The notes under the pieces are model-generated. The model was not told the DNA's origin. It worked only from the letters and a program-made list of their open reading frames with translations, and did no database searches. Source: Phaseolus vulgaris (lineage: Eukaryota > Streptophyta > Magnoliopsida > Fabales > Fabaceae). Taken from it: a DNA stretch of 64,000 nt. Location: the NCBI RefSeq assembly GCF_000499845.2, contig NC_023754.2:24710611-24774610 (forward strand), in the 5' to 3' direction. The position numbers were made by a program, and so were the translations under genes. Below, piece after piece: positions 25,304 to 38,000 of this stretch (positions within the stretch are counted from its first letter, which is position 1; each line of letters starts with the position of its first letter).

Positions 25304-26049
25304 TCGGGGAGTACAATATAGTTGAAACACTGGAATATCCCTCTTGGAAAAAAACCAACCACAATTCCCATAATACCCTCTGAGTTCTTCTCTTCCTTCT
25401 TTGTCTTCCCCTCCCATTGATTCACAACACATGGCACAGAAACAGAAGAAGAGAAGAGAAAGGTCACTCGGTAGCAGCAGCAGCAGCAGAGCAGCTTCAA
25501 CCCTGTCTCTCTCTTTCTCTGCTCCATCACCCATTTTTTCTCCCATTAAAAGGGACCCAACCATATACTCTAACCCCTCCCCAAGAGTTTAAAGCCTTTT
25601 CTTTTTTTGTTTTTGTTTTGTTTTCTCTCTGGGTACTCTCACTCACCCCTCCAGTGAACCCACCTGGCCCCACCCACCAAGACCTTCGTCACATACACAC
25701 GTAAACACACAAACCTCGTCACACTCCTAGTTATTGCACAGTCCCTTGAATGCGCTTTAACATTTGTGTTTTTTTCTCCCTTTCCCTCGTTTTGCTGGGC
25801 ATTGTTTGACTTCATTTTCAGTGCACCTCTCACTACGCTGTCTCTCTCTCTTCTATTCTCGCGGTGACGTTTCACTCTCTCAAGAACTTGATCCCTTTTC
25901 ATTTGTGGTAGTTTTTTTTTTTTGAATTGATGATTGTTTGCAGGTGTTGGTGATGTGGAATGGTATGAGTTAGGAGGTGGTGTTTTGTGTTAGGGTTTTT
26001 CCTAGTCCAATTTGCGTTGGCAGAGGAACTAGCCGTGGTAGGTTTGAGA

Positions 26050-29000
26050 ATGTCTGGTGGGGAGGTAGGTGGTGGGAGTGTTTTTGTGGCTTGGGAGGAG
26101 CAGGTGATATGCCAGGAGCGTGGTAACCGAGTGATTCACTTCTATTTGAAGGATGCGTTGGGGAATTCAGTGCTGGCGGTTGTGGGGACCGAGAGGAGTG
26201 TGAGACACATGATGTATGTTGTCCCTGACCATTTCTTGCAGGCCTATGGATCCACTCAGCCCATCAATGCTTGCAAATGGAGGGCGAGGCGAGAGGTTGT
26301 TGATTGGCTTACTTGTTTGGTCTCCCGGTCACACCATGCAGGTAGTTTGGCTCTTGAGACTGTTCTGGGGTGATCTGTTTGGTTTTATGAAATGTCATTG
26401 TGAAAGCATATGCTGAATGTTACTTACCACTGTGTGTTTGATTTTTTGTCCTGTGGAATTTTACCATGGAGATTGTTTGTTTTGTTGTCCCCCTAATGTT
26501 TTGAAAAAAATGGTTTGTGATTGTTGTTTGTTATTTCAGCTACAACAATAAGGTTTTTGGGAACACCATGACAGCATTTGGGGCTGCATTTGTTTGGAAT
26601 TTTCTGCAATATTAACTGTTACTGCAGTTTGAAACCTTCCCAGTCTGATGGCAGGCTTGGTTGTTGGTAGTAAACTATTCGTCATGCACTAACGCCTGAA
26701 AGCTATAAGACTCGTGCTGATTAATTGCATGGTGGCTTGGTTGTTGTTAGTTGTAGTAGGTCATAAACTGGTGTCTTGTACCGATACTAGAAAGCGACAA
26801 AACTTGTTCTGATTAATCAAGAAATAGCTTGGTTGTATTCAGTTATCAGTTATAAAACAAGTATTTTGTATCAACGCAGCCACGAGGCTTATTCTGTTTT
26901 GCGCAACTTTATATCATGAGTTAATCTATTAAAGGAATTTGGTAAAACTTGTGCTATATTGTGCTGATTAATTGCATAATGGCTTGGTTGTTGTTAGTTA
27001 TAGCAGTTTCATAAACATGTGTCTTGCACAGACACCAGAATGCGACAAAAACTTGTTTTGATTAATGAAGAAATAGCTTGGTTCTTTTGAGTTATAGATT
27101 ATAGATATACTAGTGTCTTGTATCGATGCTGAAAAGCTACAAGACTTGTTCTGATTCGTGCAACGCCGCATCATGAGTTAATCTATTAAAGGAATTTGGT
27201 AAAGCCTGTGCTACACTGTGCTGATTAATTGTATACTGCCTTGGTTGTTGTTAGTTGTCGTAGTTCATAAACCATAAACTGATGTCTTGCACTGACACCA
27301 GAATGCGACAAAAGTTATTCTTGATTAATCAATAAATAACTTGGTTGTTTTTAGTTGTCAGTTATGAATTTATCAGTGTCTTGTATTGACACTGAAAAGC
27401 TACAAGGCTTGTTCTGACTAATCGTACAACTATGCTTCCTGTTAGTTTATCTATGAATTTGGTCAAATAAATCTATGCTCCGAGTTATATAGGTTATGTA
27501 TTCTTGCTTGCATGGCCACGTCGACTGGCTCACTGTTGATTGTGGATGCGTGTGCTGGAAGTTACTGTGTATGGTTTTTGGCTCATGGAATTTGAACACG
27601 AAGATTTTTATTGGCACCTAATGGGATAAGGCTTGGTCGTCATTACTTGTCACCTATAACTGCTTGTCCTGTATTTTTTCTCTAGAAAATTCACTTTCTG
27701 TAAGTTTATATTTTCAAGGAATTTGGTCAACTCCTGTTATTCTTCCCTTGCATGACCACTTACATAAATGTTATTTACACGCCTTATTTGTTGGATGTTT
27801 TCTTTGGATTTATTGAGGATCACAATAATAGGTGAATTTATTTTGGAAATCAGATATTTTTTATGATTTGTTCAAATTGAGTAAATTGGTTTATTTTAAA
27901 ATAACTTTGACTGCCAGGTCAAATATTTCATTTGTATTACTTAAATGCAAATTTAATGGAATTTATATGTTGTTTTTTCCTATTAAGTTGCTAAGGATGA
28001 CTAATAATAACCGTGTTAACATCTGTCATTGTTGTTTCCATGTTGAGTGAATAAATGTGAGAGTAGTCGTGATTGGTTTGTTATTCTAGTTTGTCGCCGT
28101 CTGTCATTTTGCTTATGTAATTAATACAAAAGCAATCAAATGATCATTCTCCTTCCTTTCTTGCAAAAGAGTTATCAGGTATTGTAATTATTACATTTAT
28201 GATATTACATTATAGTTGCACTTATGGTTAGAAACAACATTGTTTTAGAGACTTAATCTGGCCTTACGGCTTGAATGATATTTTATGAAGATTGAGTGGA
28301 AGAGCAAGTTACATCACATCATTGTTTTCTTCCATTATGAAGCAAGGCAGAAAAAAGAAAACATGAACCTTGTGAGTTGTGACAGATTGAGGAAGATATA
28401 GCTTATAATAATAAAAGAATTAGGATTTTAGATGACCACTATTTTGATCTTAAACACCAGGCATAAACTTATACTATAGTAGTATATATGCTGAAAATAA
28501 AGAAAAATTATTTAAAATTAAGAAGTCATTGTTGCTTCATCATTTTTTAAGATATTGAAGATAGAATTGATTGGAAGATCTTAGAAAGAGGATTTTGGCC
28601 TAACTCAATCTCACAAAATAGTTGTAAAATGAGGTTTGCAACTATCTATAAACTATAATAATTCAATCATATCTTTAGTTAATGTGGGATCTCTCACACA
28701 TGCCTTCATGTCGAAGATTGCAAATCTCAAACTTGACATGATAGATCCAACAAATCTTGTTAGGATAGACTTTGGTACCATTCTAAATAATGGATTTAGG
28801 CCTAACTTAATCCTACATAACCAATTTGGAAGGTGGGGTTTGCACCATTTTTTATAGTATTTAATTTGATCTATCTCTAATGTATAAGATCTCTATAAAA
28901 AAGAAGTAGAAATAAGATTGAAATGGTAGCAGACAGGTCAACTAATGGTTTCCAAAAAAGGACAACTCCAATTATAGTCACATCAGAGGTAAAAGGATGT

Positions 29001-32000
29001 TGTGATTGTAGGAGAGCAAATAAAACCCAGGGGACACGACAGTTGCTAGCAAAAATTGTTTGGAGAGCGCAATGGTTGTCGAAGACCAAGCTTGAAGGAC
29101 ACAATGAATTCCGAAGAGCAAAAAAGTGTTAGAGTGTGCAACAATTACTCACATAGCACAATGACTATCGAATATTAGAGAGAGAAATAAACGCTCAGAG
29201 AGCCATTGCAAAGCAATTATAGTGGTGGTGGTCTTCAACCACAAAATGCTCGCCAAAAGGTCTTCAATGGTGAACAACGAAAAACAACGGAAAAAAAGGA
29301 CAAAAATCGAAAATCATACATGAGCTATAAAAATTTACATTTATGAGCAATGAGACTAGAGAAAAGTACGAATTAGGGTTCCCTTCTCGTTAGGAACTTG
29401 ATACCATGTTGAGAAGAGATAAATGGAGAAGGCATATGATGAATTCTTTGTGTTCAGACCACAACACAACTATTGAATTTATATAGGAGAAAAATACAAA
29501 ATATTTAGTTACCCCATTTTCGGCTTCTAACATAAATATAGAATAGAATCAATCTAATTGATCCTATTATCTGTATTAAGGTGAAATCAAATGCTGATAT
29601 GTGAGTGAAGTTATCAAAGGGAAAAGGGCTATCATCGGGTAAGTGTCAATAAGGTGAAAATCACTGTGCATGTTAGTTTTCATAATGGGTAGCAATGTGA
29701 GTCCCTCATTGACAAGAATAAACTACTAAATGTGGTACTTAAAATCTCGATGTCTCACCCTACATTATTCCTCTTTTCATTTTGAAGTCTGCCTAGCCTA
29801 TATTAATTTTTCATGCCAAGAAAGATTTGATAACGTATCCATTGACCAATTGGTAAGTGTTTTTTTGGTTTTATGCGTTACCATGAAGACAATTATGGTA
29901 TTGAGTTAGGTAGTTTATTGATGTCAATTGTTTCTTGAATCAATTTTAAGAACATTTTTTCCATGGCTAAATAATAATTTCTATCGATATTTTGCAAAAA
30001 GGAACCGAAGATGACCTAAAATTCAACTGAATTGAGTTGGCTGCCACCATCTTAGAATGTGTTTCTCTAACAGTTATGTTCAACTTAACTTTCATCAATG
30101 AGACAAATCTTCCTTCTCTGTTTTCAACACTGGAAAGTGTGCTTGTCTGTTTAACAAGCTTTAAATGGCAATCTGAACACTCTTAATGTGGTTATGTGAT
30201 CTCTTATTCCAAATAAAATGCTTTATGTCCTTTTTATGCTAAACTAATTACTGGTTTTTCTAGATGAATCTCCTTTCTCTAATCTATTTGATACTTTTGT
30301 TGTTGGTCTTGTCCTTATTTTTCTTTCTTTTTAGCTGATTTTCTGTAGTTATGGAAAGAAGGCATTTTATGCAACCATAATCTTTCTGTCACAGGTGTAC
30401 AATTGGATGATTTAGTACAAGCTGATGAATCTCTCAAGATTTTAATGCCTGGAATTAATGTCAGTAATAGAATTTTACCCGATAAAATGGTAAGGAAATG
30501 ACAACCAATTAAATTCATCTCTATATTTTCCCTTCTATCTTTATGCAATTACTTAACCATGCATTTGTTTATTGTACTGCAGATTTCTAGGAAACTAAAA
30601 TTCCAAAGTTCGGATATTGAATGGTCAGGCATTACTTGGTTTTGTGCTAAACAGCTGAAGCACTACTCAGGGTTTTGCAGGAATGGAACAACCATAAATG
30701 TGAGAAAAATATTTTGATTTTCATTATATCTCAATTTTTTCCTCACTAATAAAGGTATGTGTTGTTCAAGAGGTGCCTAACTCTCATATCAAGTAGTATG
30801 TGCTGTTCGCTGGGATATATAAGTGTTTGATTTCCCCCCACCCCTTGAAAAATAGCTAACTTTTGAGGATGGGTTTCCTAAGTGTTTGAGTGCTTATGAA
30901 ACAGTATCAAAGTTGGTTGTCAGAACCAACAAGGAGTTGAGTGAAGTGTCGTCAAGTAAAATATCGTAGAATGAAAGTCAAGATTTTGGATTTTAGGGAC
31001 GGTGACTTGGGTATTATGGGGGTGTGTAAGTCTCACATCGATTAATATGGGATGTTTGATGAGCTATTTAAGTGTTTGGATTCTCCTTTACAGATAGCAG
31101 CATTTGAGGGTGGGTTCCCCAAGTGCTTATCACCCACTTTCTTGGTACCATATACTTTTTGTGTTTTTGGAAGGGGTTTAATTTTCATGATTTTCAAGAT
31201 ATCACATAGAGTAATATGGGATGTGTGACCGAGTATTAAGTGTTTGGGTTCTCCTTAGGATAGTCTATGAGGTTGGGTTCCCCAAGTTATTGGGTGCTTA
31301 TCACCCACTTTCTTGGTACTATCTACTTTTTCTGTTTTTGGAAGGTGTTTAATTTTTATGATTCTCAAGATATTTTTTCTAAATTTTAGGTTCATTCATT
31401 TGTATACATTATGGCTGAAGAAGAAAACCACTATCTTGGTTACTTGGAAGATATGTATGAAGACAAGAAAAGACAAAAAAAGGTGAAGGTACGTTGGTTT
31501 CATCATGGTCAGGAAGTTAAGCAGGTGATTCCACAGCTGAATCTGCAAGAGGGAGAGGTTTTCATCACACCTCATGTTCAGGTGATCAGTGCTGAGTGCG
31601 TCAATGGTCCTGCGACTGTTTTGACTCCTAAGCATTATGAGAAATACCTGGCTGCTGTGCCTCATACCTCTTTATCTGAGATACATACATGCTTTAGGCA
31701 GTTTAAAAACAATAGGCTTAAGCCCTTCACACTTACAAAGTTGCGTGGATATAGTAACCAGCCTGTTCTTTCTTGTTTAAATAGTCCTATTCTCTCCAAG
31801 AGAAAGACAAAGTGTGAAAAGTCACACACAGATGATGATGATGAGAACTTCACTCAAGATGATCCTTTAAGGTCCATCAATAAGAGGATTAGAAGTTCTA
31901 AGGATCAAATATTTGAGAAGGGTTTTTCTGGTCTGCAAGTCTATGCTCCTACCAATGAAATGACAAAATGTGGACTACAATATCCTAGTTTAAAATTAAA

Positions 32001-33290
32001 ACTATCAAGAAAAACAGTGGGTATAAAGGTTATTGGACCAAAGCCTAAACTGTCTTTTCAGGTTGGTGCTAAGATAGAGGTTCTTTGTCAAGATAGTGGC
32101 ATTAGAGGATGCTGGTTTAGATGTAAAATCTTGAGTGTGTCTCCAAGGCTGCTGAAGGTCCAGTATGATAATTTGGTTGATATAGAGGGACCACAGAACC
32201 TAGAGGTATGCAATGGCTTGTCTTTTCTTCTATTTATTTTTCTATCTATCTATCATATCTCAACATTGCTGAAATTATGTTTGTAGTAATTTTTTGACAA
32301 CGAAGTCCAACCATATAAAAAATTGTCTATTGAGCCATGAAGCTAGGGAAGAGTATATGGTTCTCAGCCCGGTTGTTAACACTTTGTAGGAATGGGTCCC
32401 TGCATCTAGAGTGGCAGCTACTGATAAATTGGGTATGCGATGTTCAGGCCGCTTAACAGTCAGGCCATGCCCTCCTGAATACAATTCAGGTCGTATTTTT
32501 GAGATTGGAGCAGCAGTGGATGCCTGGTGGTGTGATGGATGGTGGGAAGGTGTCGTAACTGCAGTTAATGTCAGTGGAGATGGAATCCTGCAAGTTTATA
32601 CCCCTGGTAGGATACACATTCTTTCTCTTTAATTATTGTTATATAGTTTACTGGCCCATAGATTGAGTTTGTGAATCATGTTTTGTTTGGGTTTCATATC
32701 TGACAATTTGTAATTATGATTTTCTAGGTGAAGAGAGGTTCCTAAAGGTTGAGCAGAAGAACATTCGGATTTCCCGAGACTGGATCAATAACAGATGGAT
32801 TGATATACGAGGAAAGGCTGACATTTGCAGTTATTTAACTTCAAATGTCAGGTCCAGCATCGGGATGTCAGCTAATTCTGCAGTGGTAGATGGATCTTTG
32901 TCTGATTGCTCTGCTTTAGAAAGTAAATCATCATCAATTCCCAAAGTTGAAGTTGCTAAGAAGGTTGAGTCAGAATCGTTTGGTTTGGAAATCCCTGTTG
33001 ATCCGGAAAATATGAAGGGAATAACTCTGAGGGAGCCACTATATGCCATTCACGAGGACAAGGATAACAACTCTGGTGGTGGCTGTGATGATGAAGCTGA
33101 CAAGGCTGTGAAGACACTTCTGGCCTTAAATGAACACAAGGATAATAACTCTTGTAGAGACAGTGATGATGACACTGAGGGTGATGATAATGTCAATGGT
33201 GATGATGTTGACAATGACGAGGCCAGTGAAGAAAATTTTGATTGTTGTGAACCAAAAATTGATGCAGCAGAAGCAATACAAGTTGCATGA
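26050..33290 (+). CDS. BAH and Agenet domain chromatin-associated protein
   Basis: Six exons join in consistent phase: 26050-26341, 30395-30489, 30583-30699, 31390-32205, 32390-32606 and 32728-33290, giving 699 residues. The N-terminal part ([19 protein letters not shown], then [19 protein letters not shown]) and the later BAH domain (about 145-255; [26 protein letters not shown]) resemble, from memory, the Arabidopsis At1g68580 type. A Tudor-like Agenet module spans about 391-515 ([35 protein letters not shown]). The C-terminus is acidic and D/E/N-rich. BAH and Agenet folds read histone tails, so a nuclear chromatin-reader role is inferred; the partner is unknown. Intron 1 is 4.05 kb and intron 3 contains LTR relics. 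The frame is intact. The start at 26050 precedes the conserved WEEQ block. Confidence 0.9.
26731..27480 (+). repeat. Higher-order tandem repeat in intron 1 of the BAH/Agenet gene
   Basis: Three copies of a ~250-bp unit begin with GGCTTGGTTGTTGTTAGTT near 26734, 26981 and 27238 (spacings 247 and 257). Each unit holds a second, diverged sub-unit starting AGCTTGGTT (26826, 27075, 27338) that shares 'TGTCTTG..', '..GACAAAA/..CTACAAG' and 'TTGTTCTGATTAAT' with the first. Two units also share 'GAGTTAATCTATTAAAGGAA'. A further diverged sub-unit lies upstream, near 26655. Confidence 0.8.
28590..28895 (-). mobile_element. Near-complete TRIM retrotransposon relic in intron 1
   Basis: On the minus strand: an LTR (about 28893-28788), the primer-site variant ATGGTACCAAAGTC (about 28783-28770), a ~70-bp interior and a second LTR (about 28702-28592). 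Both LTRs carry the element-specific blocks 'TAGGCCTAACTTAATC' / 'TTGGCCTAACTCAATC' and 'GGTTTGCA' on the plus strand, and one carries GTGGGATCTC. There is no coding capacity, as typical for TRIMs. Confidence 0.65.
28900..29590 (-). mobile_element. Copia-like LTR relic in intron 1
   Basis: On the plus strand CTTGATACCATG is followed at once by TTGAGAAGAG (around 29398-29420). In reverse this is an LTR end '..CTTCTCAACA' next to a 'TGGTATCAAG' primer site, the layout of Ty1/copia elements. The LTR-like portion would run from 29408 to about 29580. The adjacent 28.9-29.4 kb has no intact coding frame. This is a truncated fragment; its outer boundaries were not resolved. Confidence 0.5.
30765..31389 (+). 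mobile_element. Second TRIM-like family in intron 3, with tandemly duplicated LTR
   Basis: LTR-like blocks share 'AATATGGGATGT', 'AAGTGTTTGG.TTCTCCTT', 'GGTTGGGTTCCCCAAGT' and 'CACCCACTTTCTTGGTAC' at about 31040-31150 and 31215-31320. A diverged copy lies at 30765-30890 and is followed by AGTATCAAAGTTGG (about 30903), a primer-site-like motif. The segment from 'CTTGGTACcATaTACTTTTT' to 'CAAGATAT' is repeated with a ~169-bp offset. The last copy ends right at the acceptor of exon 4 (exon begins 31390). Confidence 0.6.
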
Positions 33291-33299
33291 TGAATATAT

Positions 33300-35085
33300 G
33301 ATAGAAGCTAAATGGGGAATTTTTTTCTCTCCTGATTTAACCTGAAGGTGGAATGAGCTTGTATATAAAACCATATGAAGCCCTGAGGTAGTTACATATG
33401 CAGAGGATAATGGTTTTCAAGTTTCTGACTTAAGATAATTGTAGTGTATAGTATTATAGCTTATGTTTTTGGGTTCATGAGATCAAAACTTCTATAGGCT
33501 CCATATTAGGTCATGTGGCTGGTAGATGCGCAACTGCACATATAATTTGAAACTGCATATTATAGAGTTAGCCCATGAGTAAAGTTTGTAATGGTTTTCG
33601 ATAGTTTTGGCTTTTGACCATGAATCTTACAAGATTACAGAATTACAAAATCTGTCATGTCAAGACTCTTCTATATCTAATGTTGAATAGTTTAATCAAA
33701 ATGTATGTTTATCTTCCAAGAAGGAATTTTATTTCTTAAACAAAGTTCATTTTTTCTGATAAAAAGAGGAAATAGGTGTATGTTCTTGGTTCAACTCAAA
33801 CTATTTCGGATCAAGGTGACTTTTAATTAATTACAAAACTTGTAACTCGATCACTTCAAGATTTACAAGTTTTTCTTGTTTAGTTTTTATTTTTATTTTA
33901 TTTTATTCACTCAGATACTTTATAGTCTTAATGGATTCTTCTCACTTGCTATTAATCACCTGGTAAATAATACTAGTTAGGTTATATATTTAAAATAATT
34001 CAAACTCTTAATATTACAAGTTAATCTAATTAAAACTTCAATGATTAGGTCAACTCTTTTACTGTGACAAGTTACCCTATTGAGTGGGTATTGATTTGAT
34101 AAATGGAAACATCAATCGGCATTAGATGGGGAGTCCTTCAATCCATGGCACTTCAAATATTTTATAAGCCACAATTTTCTTAATAATGAGAAGATCTAAA
34201 AGTCCTTAGTCAATTTCACAGAAAAAAATCTCGAACAACATGTTTGGCTTTGTCCTGAATTTTTCTGTTTTAGACCTTTGAAAAAAATTCTAATAGCATT
34301 TCTTCTCTTTTGATATTAAATATTAACGAAAAAATATAATTACACATATTTAAAATAAAATAAAAAATTCTATAAAATTTAAGTTTGTGTTTCTTAAAAT
34401 AAAATACATCTTTGAACAAAATTGCACAAATAAAAAAATGTAAAATTTAAATAATAATAATTAGATAAAAAATACTTTGAATGTCTAAATAAACTTTATA
34501 GTTATAAAATAAATCACTACAATTGAGAGAAAATAAAGTTATGCAACAGAAAAAAAATCTTCAAATAAAACAAAATTAATAATAAAAAAGAGCATTGAAG
34601 ATAATTTTAGTAGTTTCACTAATAAATTAATAATATTTTAATTATTTATACACATTCTCGTAATCATACCTGATTTAGAAAATTAAAGTATTATTTATAT
34701 TTAAACCTATACTCAATTAATACAATTATTTTTTGTAACAAATTTAAACAATTATAATTGATAAATGTGCAACAAGCTGTAAAAACTGTTGAAGTTGAGA
34801 ATTTGAAGTAAATCAATTTAATTTACACTTACATAAATTTTTTCCAGTAACCTTAATGTCATCCGCACCTCCTAGGAATGCAATCAGTTGGGTTGGGAAG
34901 GAAACATAACAAATATAAAATAGAATCATGATCCACTTGTGTGTATAGTCCATCTTTAAACTAGATCTACCTCAGTCTATTACATAAAACATAATACAGC
35001 ACTGCAAAATTTCTATCATCATGTTCCAATTATTGAAGACTACAAGAGAATAATCTATTTTCAAGTTACACATAGCAACCAAAAG
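33300..35085. other. Intergenic interval between convergent BAH/Agenet and ADA2b genes
   Basis: The first few hundred bases are probably BAH/Agenet 3'UTR and the last bases ADA2b 3'UTR. The rest is AT-rich with no supported gene. Confidence 0.55.
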
Positions 35086-35090
35086 AGGTC

Positions 35091-38000
35091 TCAGGGTAAA
35101 CCGATCCCCTTTTTAATGAGCATATCATACACTCTGTCAATTTTTATGGCATCCAACTTGTTGAATAATTTATGAGCGTCAGATTTTGCAGAGACAGTGC
35201 CAGCAAGTATTTGTAGTGACAGTTGCTCTTGCATTTTTAGATACATGGCTGGAGACAATCTTAACTCACAGCACAATCGTTTCTCCTGCCAATAAGAACA
35301 TACAAAACAGATCTTAGAAAATTAATTAACTGAATTATTTATAATACTTAAAAGAAAAAACTGGCTAAAAACATTTACAAATATTAATAAACTTAGATAA
35401 TTATTAGAATTTATATTAACTCAATTCCTGTCAGTGTGGCATACTTACAGCTTCACAAAGTAAATCTGCTCCAGAGTATCCTATCACATCCATCTCATTG
35501 ACAGAACTAGAAGTAGCAGGTCCTGCAGGTCTTGCACTTGTATCCTTACCAGCTGAATCTGGAGAAGTCAATGCATTTGGAATTCCCTGATTGCTAGGGC
35601 CAACCTGAGCACTTTCTTTTGTCCTTGTCCTTCGAACATTTTCTTCAGCTTCCCTCTTTCTCTTGGATGAGATATATCTATCAGCTTCAGCCGAATTGCG
35701 ACAACCAGCTATCCGGGCTTCCTGTAGCATTACGTATTAAGAGTGAGAGATAGAACCTAAATGCATGATTTGGATAAAAGTTTTTCTATTATCCACAAAT
35801 GTTATTACCAAGGTACAAAAAGCAAAAGAAAGAATAAATGTGAATGTAAATAGTAATTTAACGTCATGTTTCAAACCTTAAGCTCTTGAATTTTTTTCCA
35901 ACTTCTATGCTCAAAGAGCATTGTTCGAAGCAATTCATCGTGATCTTCTTTAGAATGAAAGCGCATGAATATATCATATTTTCGACATATTGCCTTCTCC
36001 TCGGGTGTTAAATCCTTCTCCAATGGATTTGGGTATAACAAATTTCTTTCAAGTATGAAATCCTTCCTCCGCTTTCTTTCATCAAGCCTGCAACCATTAT
36101 AGAATAAAAAATTATATCCAAACTTTTGACGCACTGATGCATCAATTTATTTCACAAATTCCTATCCCATACAAATACTCTAGGCTACATCAACAATTCA
36201 TATTAATCAAATATCAAAACATATGAGGCACAAAAAGATTTTATAATGACAATGATTTATAACTCTTTATTTTGATAATGTCTAAGAAATGTGAGTTTAA
36301 TTTGGATTTGTCCAATCAATTACAGTCATATATTTATTATGTTTTAAAAATTTGTATACACTTTTAAATACATGTTTGTTATGTATCAATTATGTTATGA
36401 TTTTTAAAATAAGTCTATCATCAGATCGAACAGGCATGTTATCCTATACATGCATTGTATCTATTTATCATAGATAATGTTAATAAAATAATAGTTGACC
36501 ATAAATAATTCAGACAAAAAATCATAAAAATTAATTAAATTGGTTATTCACCTCTTTGAATATAAACGCAATACACGAAGTTTCAACTCTCGCTCTTCCT
36601 CAGAATCGGTATCCTTAAACTCCATTTCAGCAAGTAATTGTTCAGCATCATTATCATATTCAGGATCGAATTCTTGTCTTTTAGCATTGTAACCACTCAA
36701 TTCTACTAAAGAAGGACCTTCATTTCCTGAAGAAGTTGGCTTCTTTCCTCCAAAATCTCTGTCTATCTGAGAATCTGCCAATAATAGAGACTAGGAAATT
36801 TAATACATCAGAGTGTCATTAATTTCCTCAAAAAATGATAGAAAATTAAACTACCTGAAGAAAAAGATATGAATAAGAGTAAAATGTATTATTTCAAGAT
36901 GTTGGTTTTTAAATTTTTCTATGGAAGTGAAATTCAAAAGGTTAAAATTTATAAAAAGTCAATTATGACTAAGAACCAAACATAAAGATGCATACCTTCC
37001 ATTTTAATGATTCCGGGACCACCTTTTCCCCTGGCATGAGATGCCTTTTGGTTAGCACCAGCTGCAGAGTGTGTGTTACCTGAGGGACCAGAATCTAACT
37101 CTGCCATATATAAACAAGATAAGGGATCCAAAGAATACGATAATGGATAAGTCAATGCACGGTTAACTAATTAGCTGTAAACTTATTTTGCTTTACCTGA
37201 ATTCAGATTGGAAGACAAACGATTAGTAGAGCCAGCTTTATGTGAATCTTCAACCCTAAATCAACAAATAGACATTAAAGAATATATTATAAAGATGAAG
37301 AACGAAACATTTAAAAAAATGACAGTCTTACTTGGCTCTAGATGGAGAGAAGGGAGATTCTGCCTTTAAACTAAGATCCCCCATGGAAATTCCTGTGTCA
37401 ATCACAAGTGACCAATAGATATGAAAATGTCACTAAAACACAAAAATCTATCAATCATGCAAAATAATCAAAAACCACATATGATTTGAATTTATTTTGC
37501 TTTTATCTAAAATATTTTATAGAAATATCAGAGTCATTTGGTACATTAACATTAAGACAATTTGCTGCAAGCATCCAGGTATTATTACTTGAACATACAA
37601 ACTTAAGTAAAGTAGAAGTGGTAAACATACTATACAAGTGATGTTAATGAATGTAATGTTATGGATCGAGAAAAACCTTTCTTGTCTTCACCCTGCCCCT
37701 TTGCCATGGCAAGAAGTTCTTTTCTGTTTTTCCCAACAACATGAGACATGTCCTAGAAAATAAGACAGACCAGGATATAAAATACCACTGTGAAAATAAT
37801 AAAAAGTATTCATTGCAGCTTCATTTGATGACCAATCATACCGGAACAGGAAAGAATGGGGAGCTCAAGTATATGTTCTTATAGTGTTCTATGCATGATT
37901 CTTTGTTTTTGGTTCCAACATGCTCGGCGACTTCTGTCCAGTTTCCCAAGCCATACATTTCAATTCCCTAAAATTAAAAAAATATATTGCTCAAAAGATA

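Noticed and set aside
25168..25902. Several long frames on both strands before the BAH/Agenet gene
   Set aside because: Caused by the CT/GA-rich leader and promoter; residues are low complexity (S/L/R runs).
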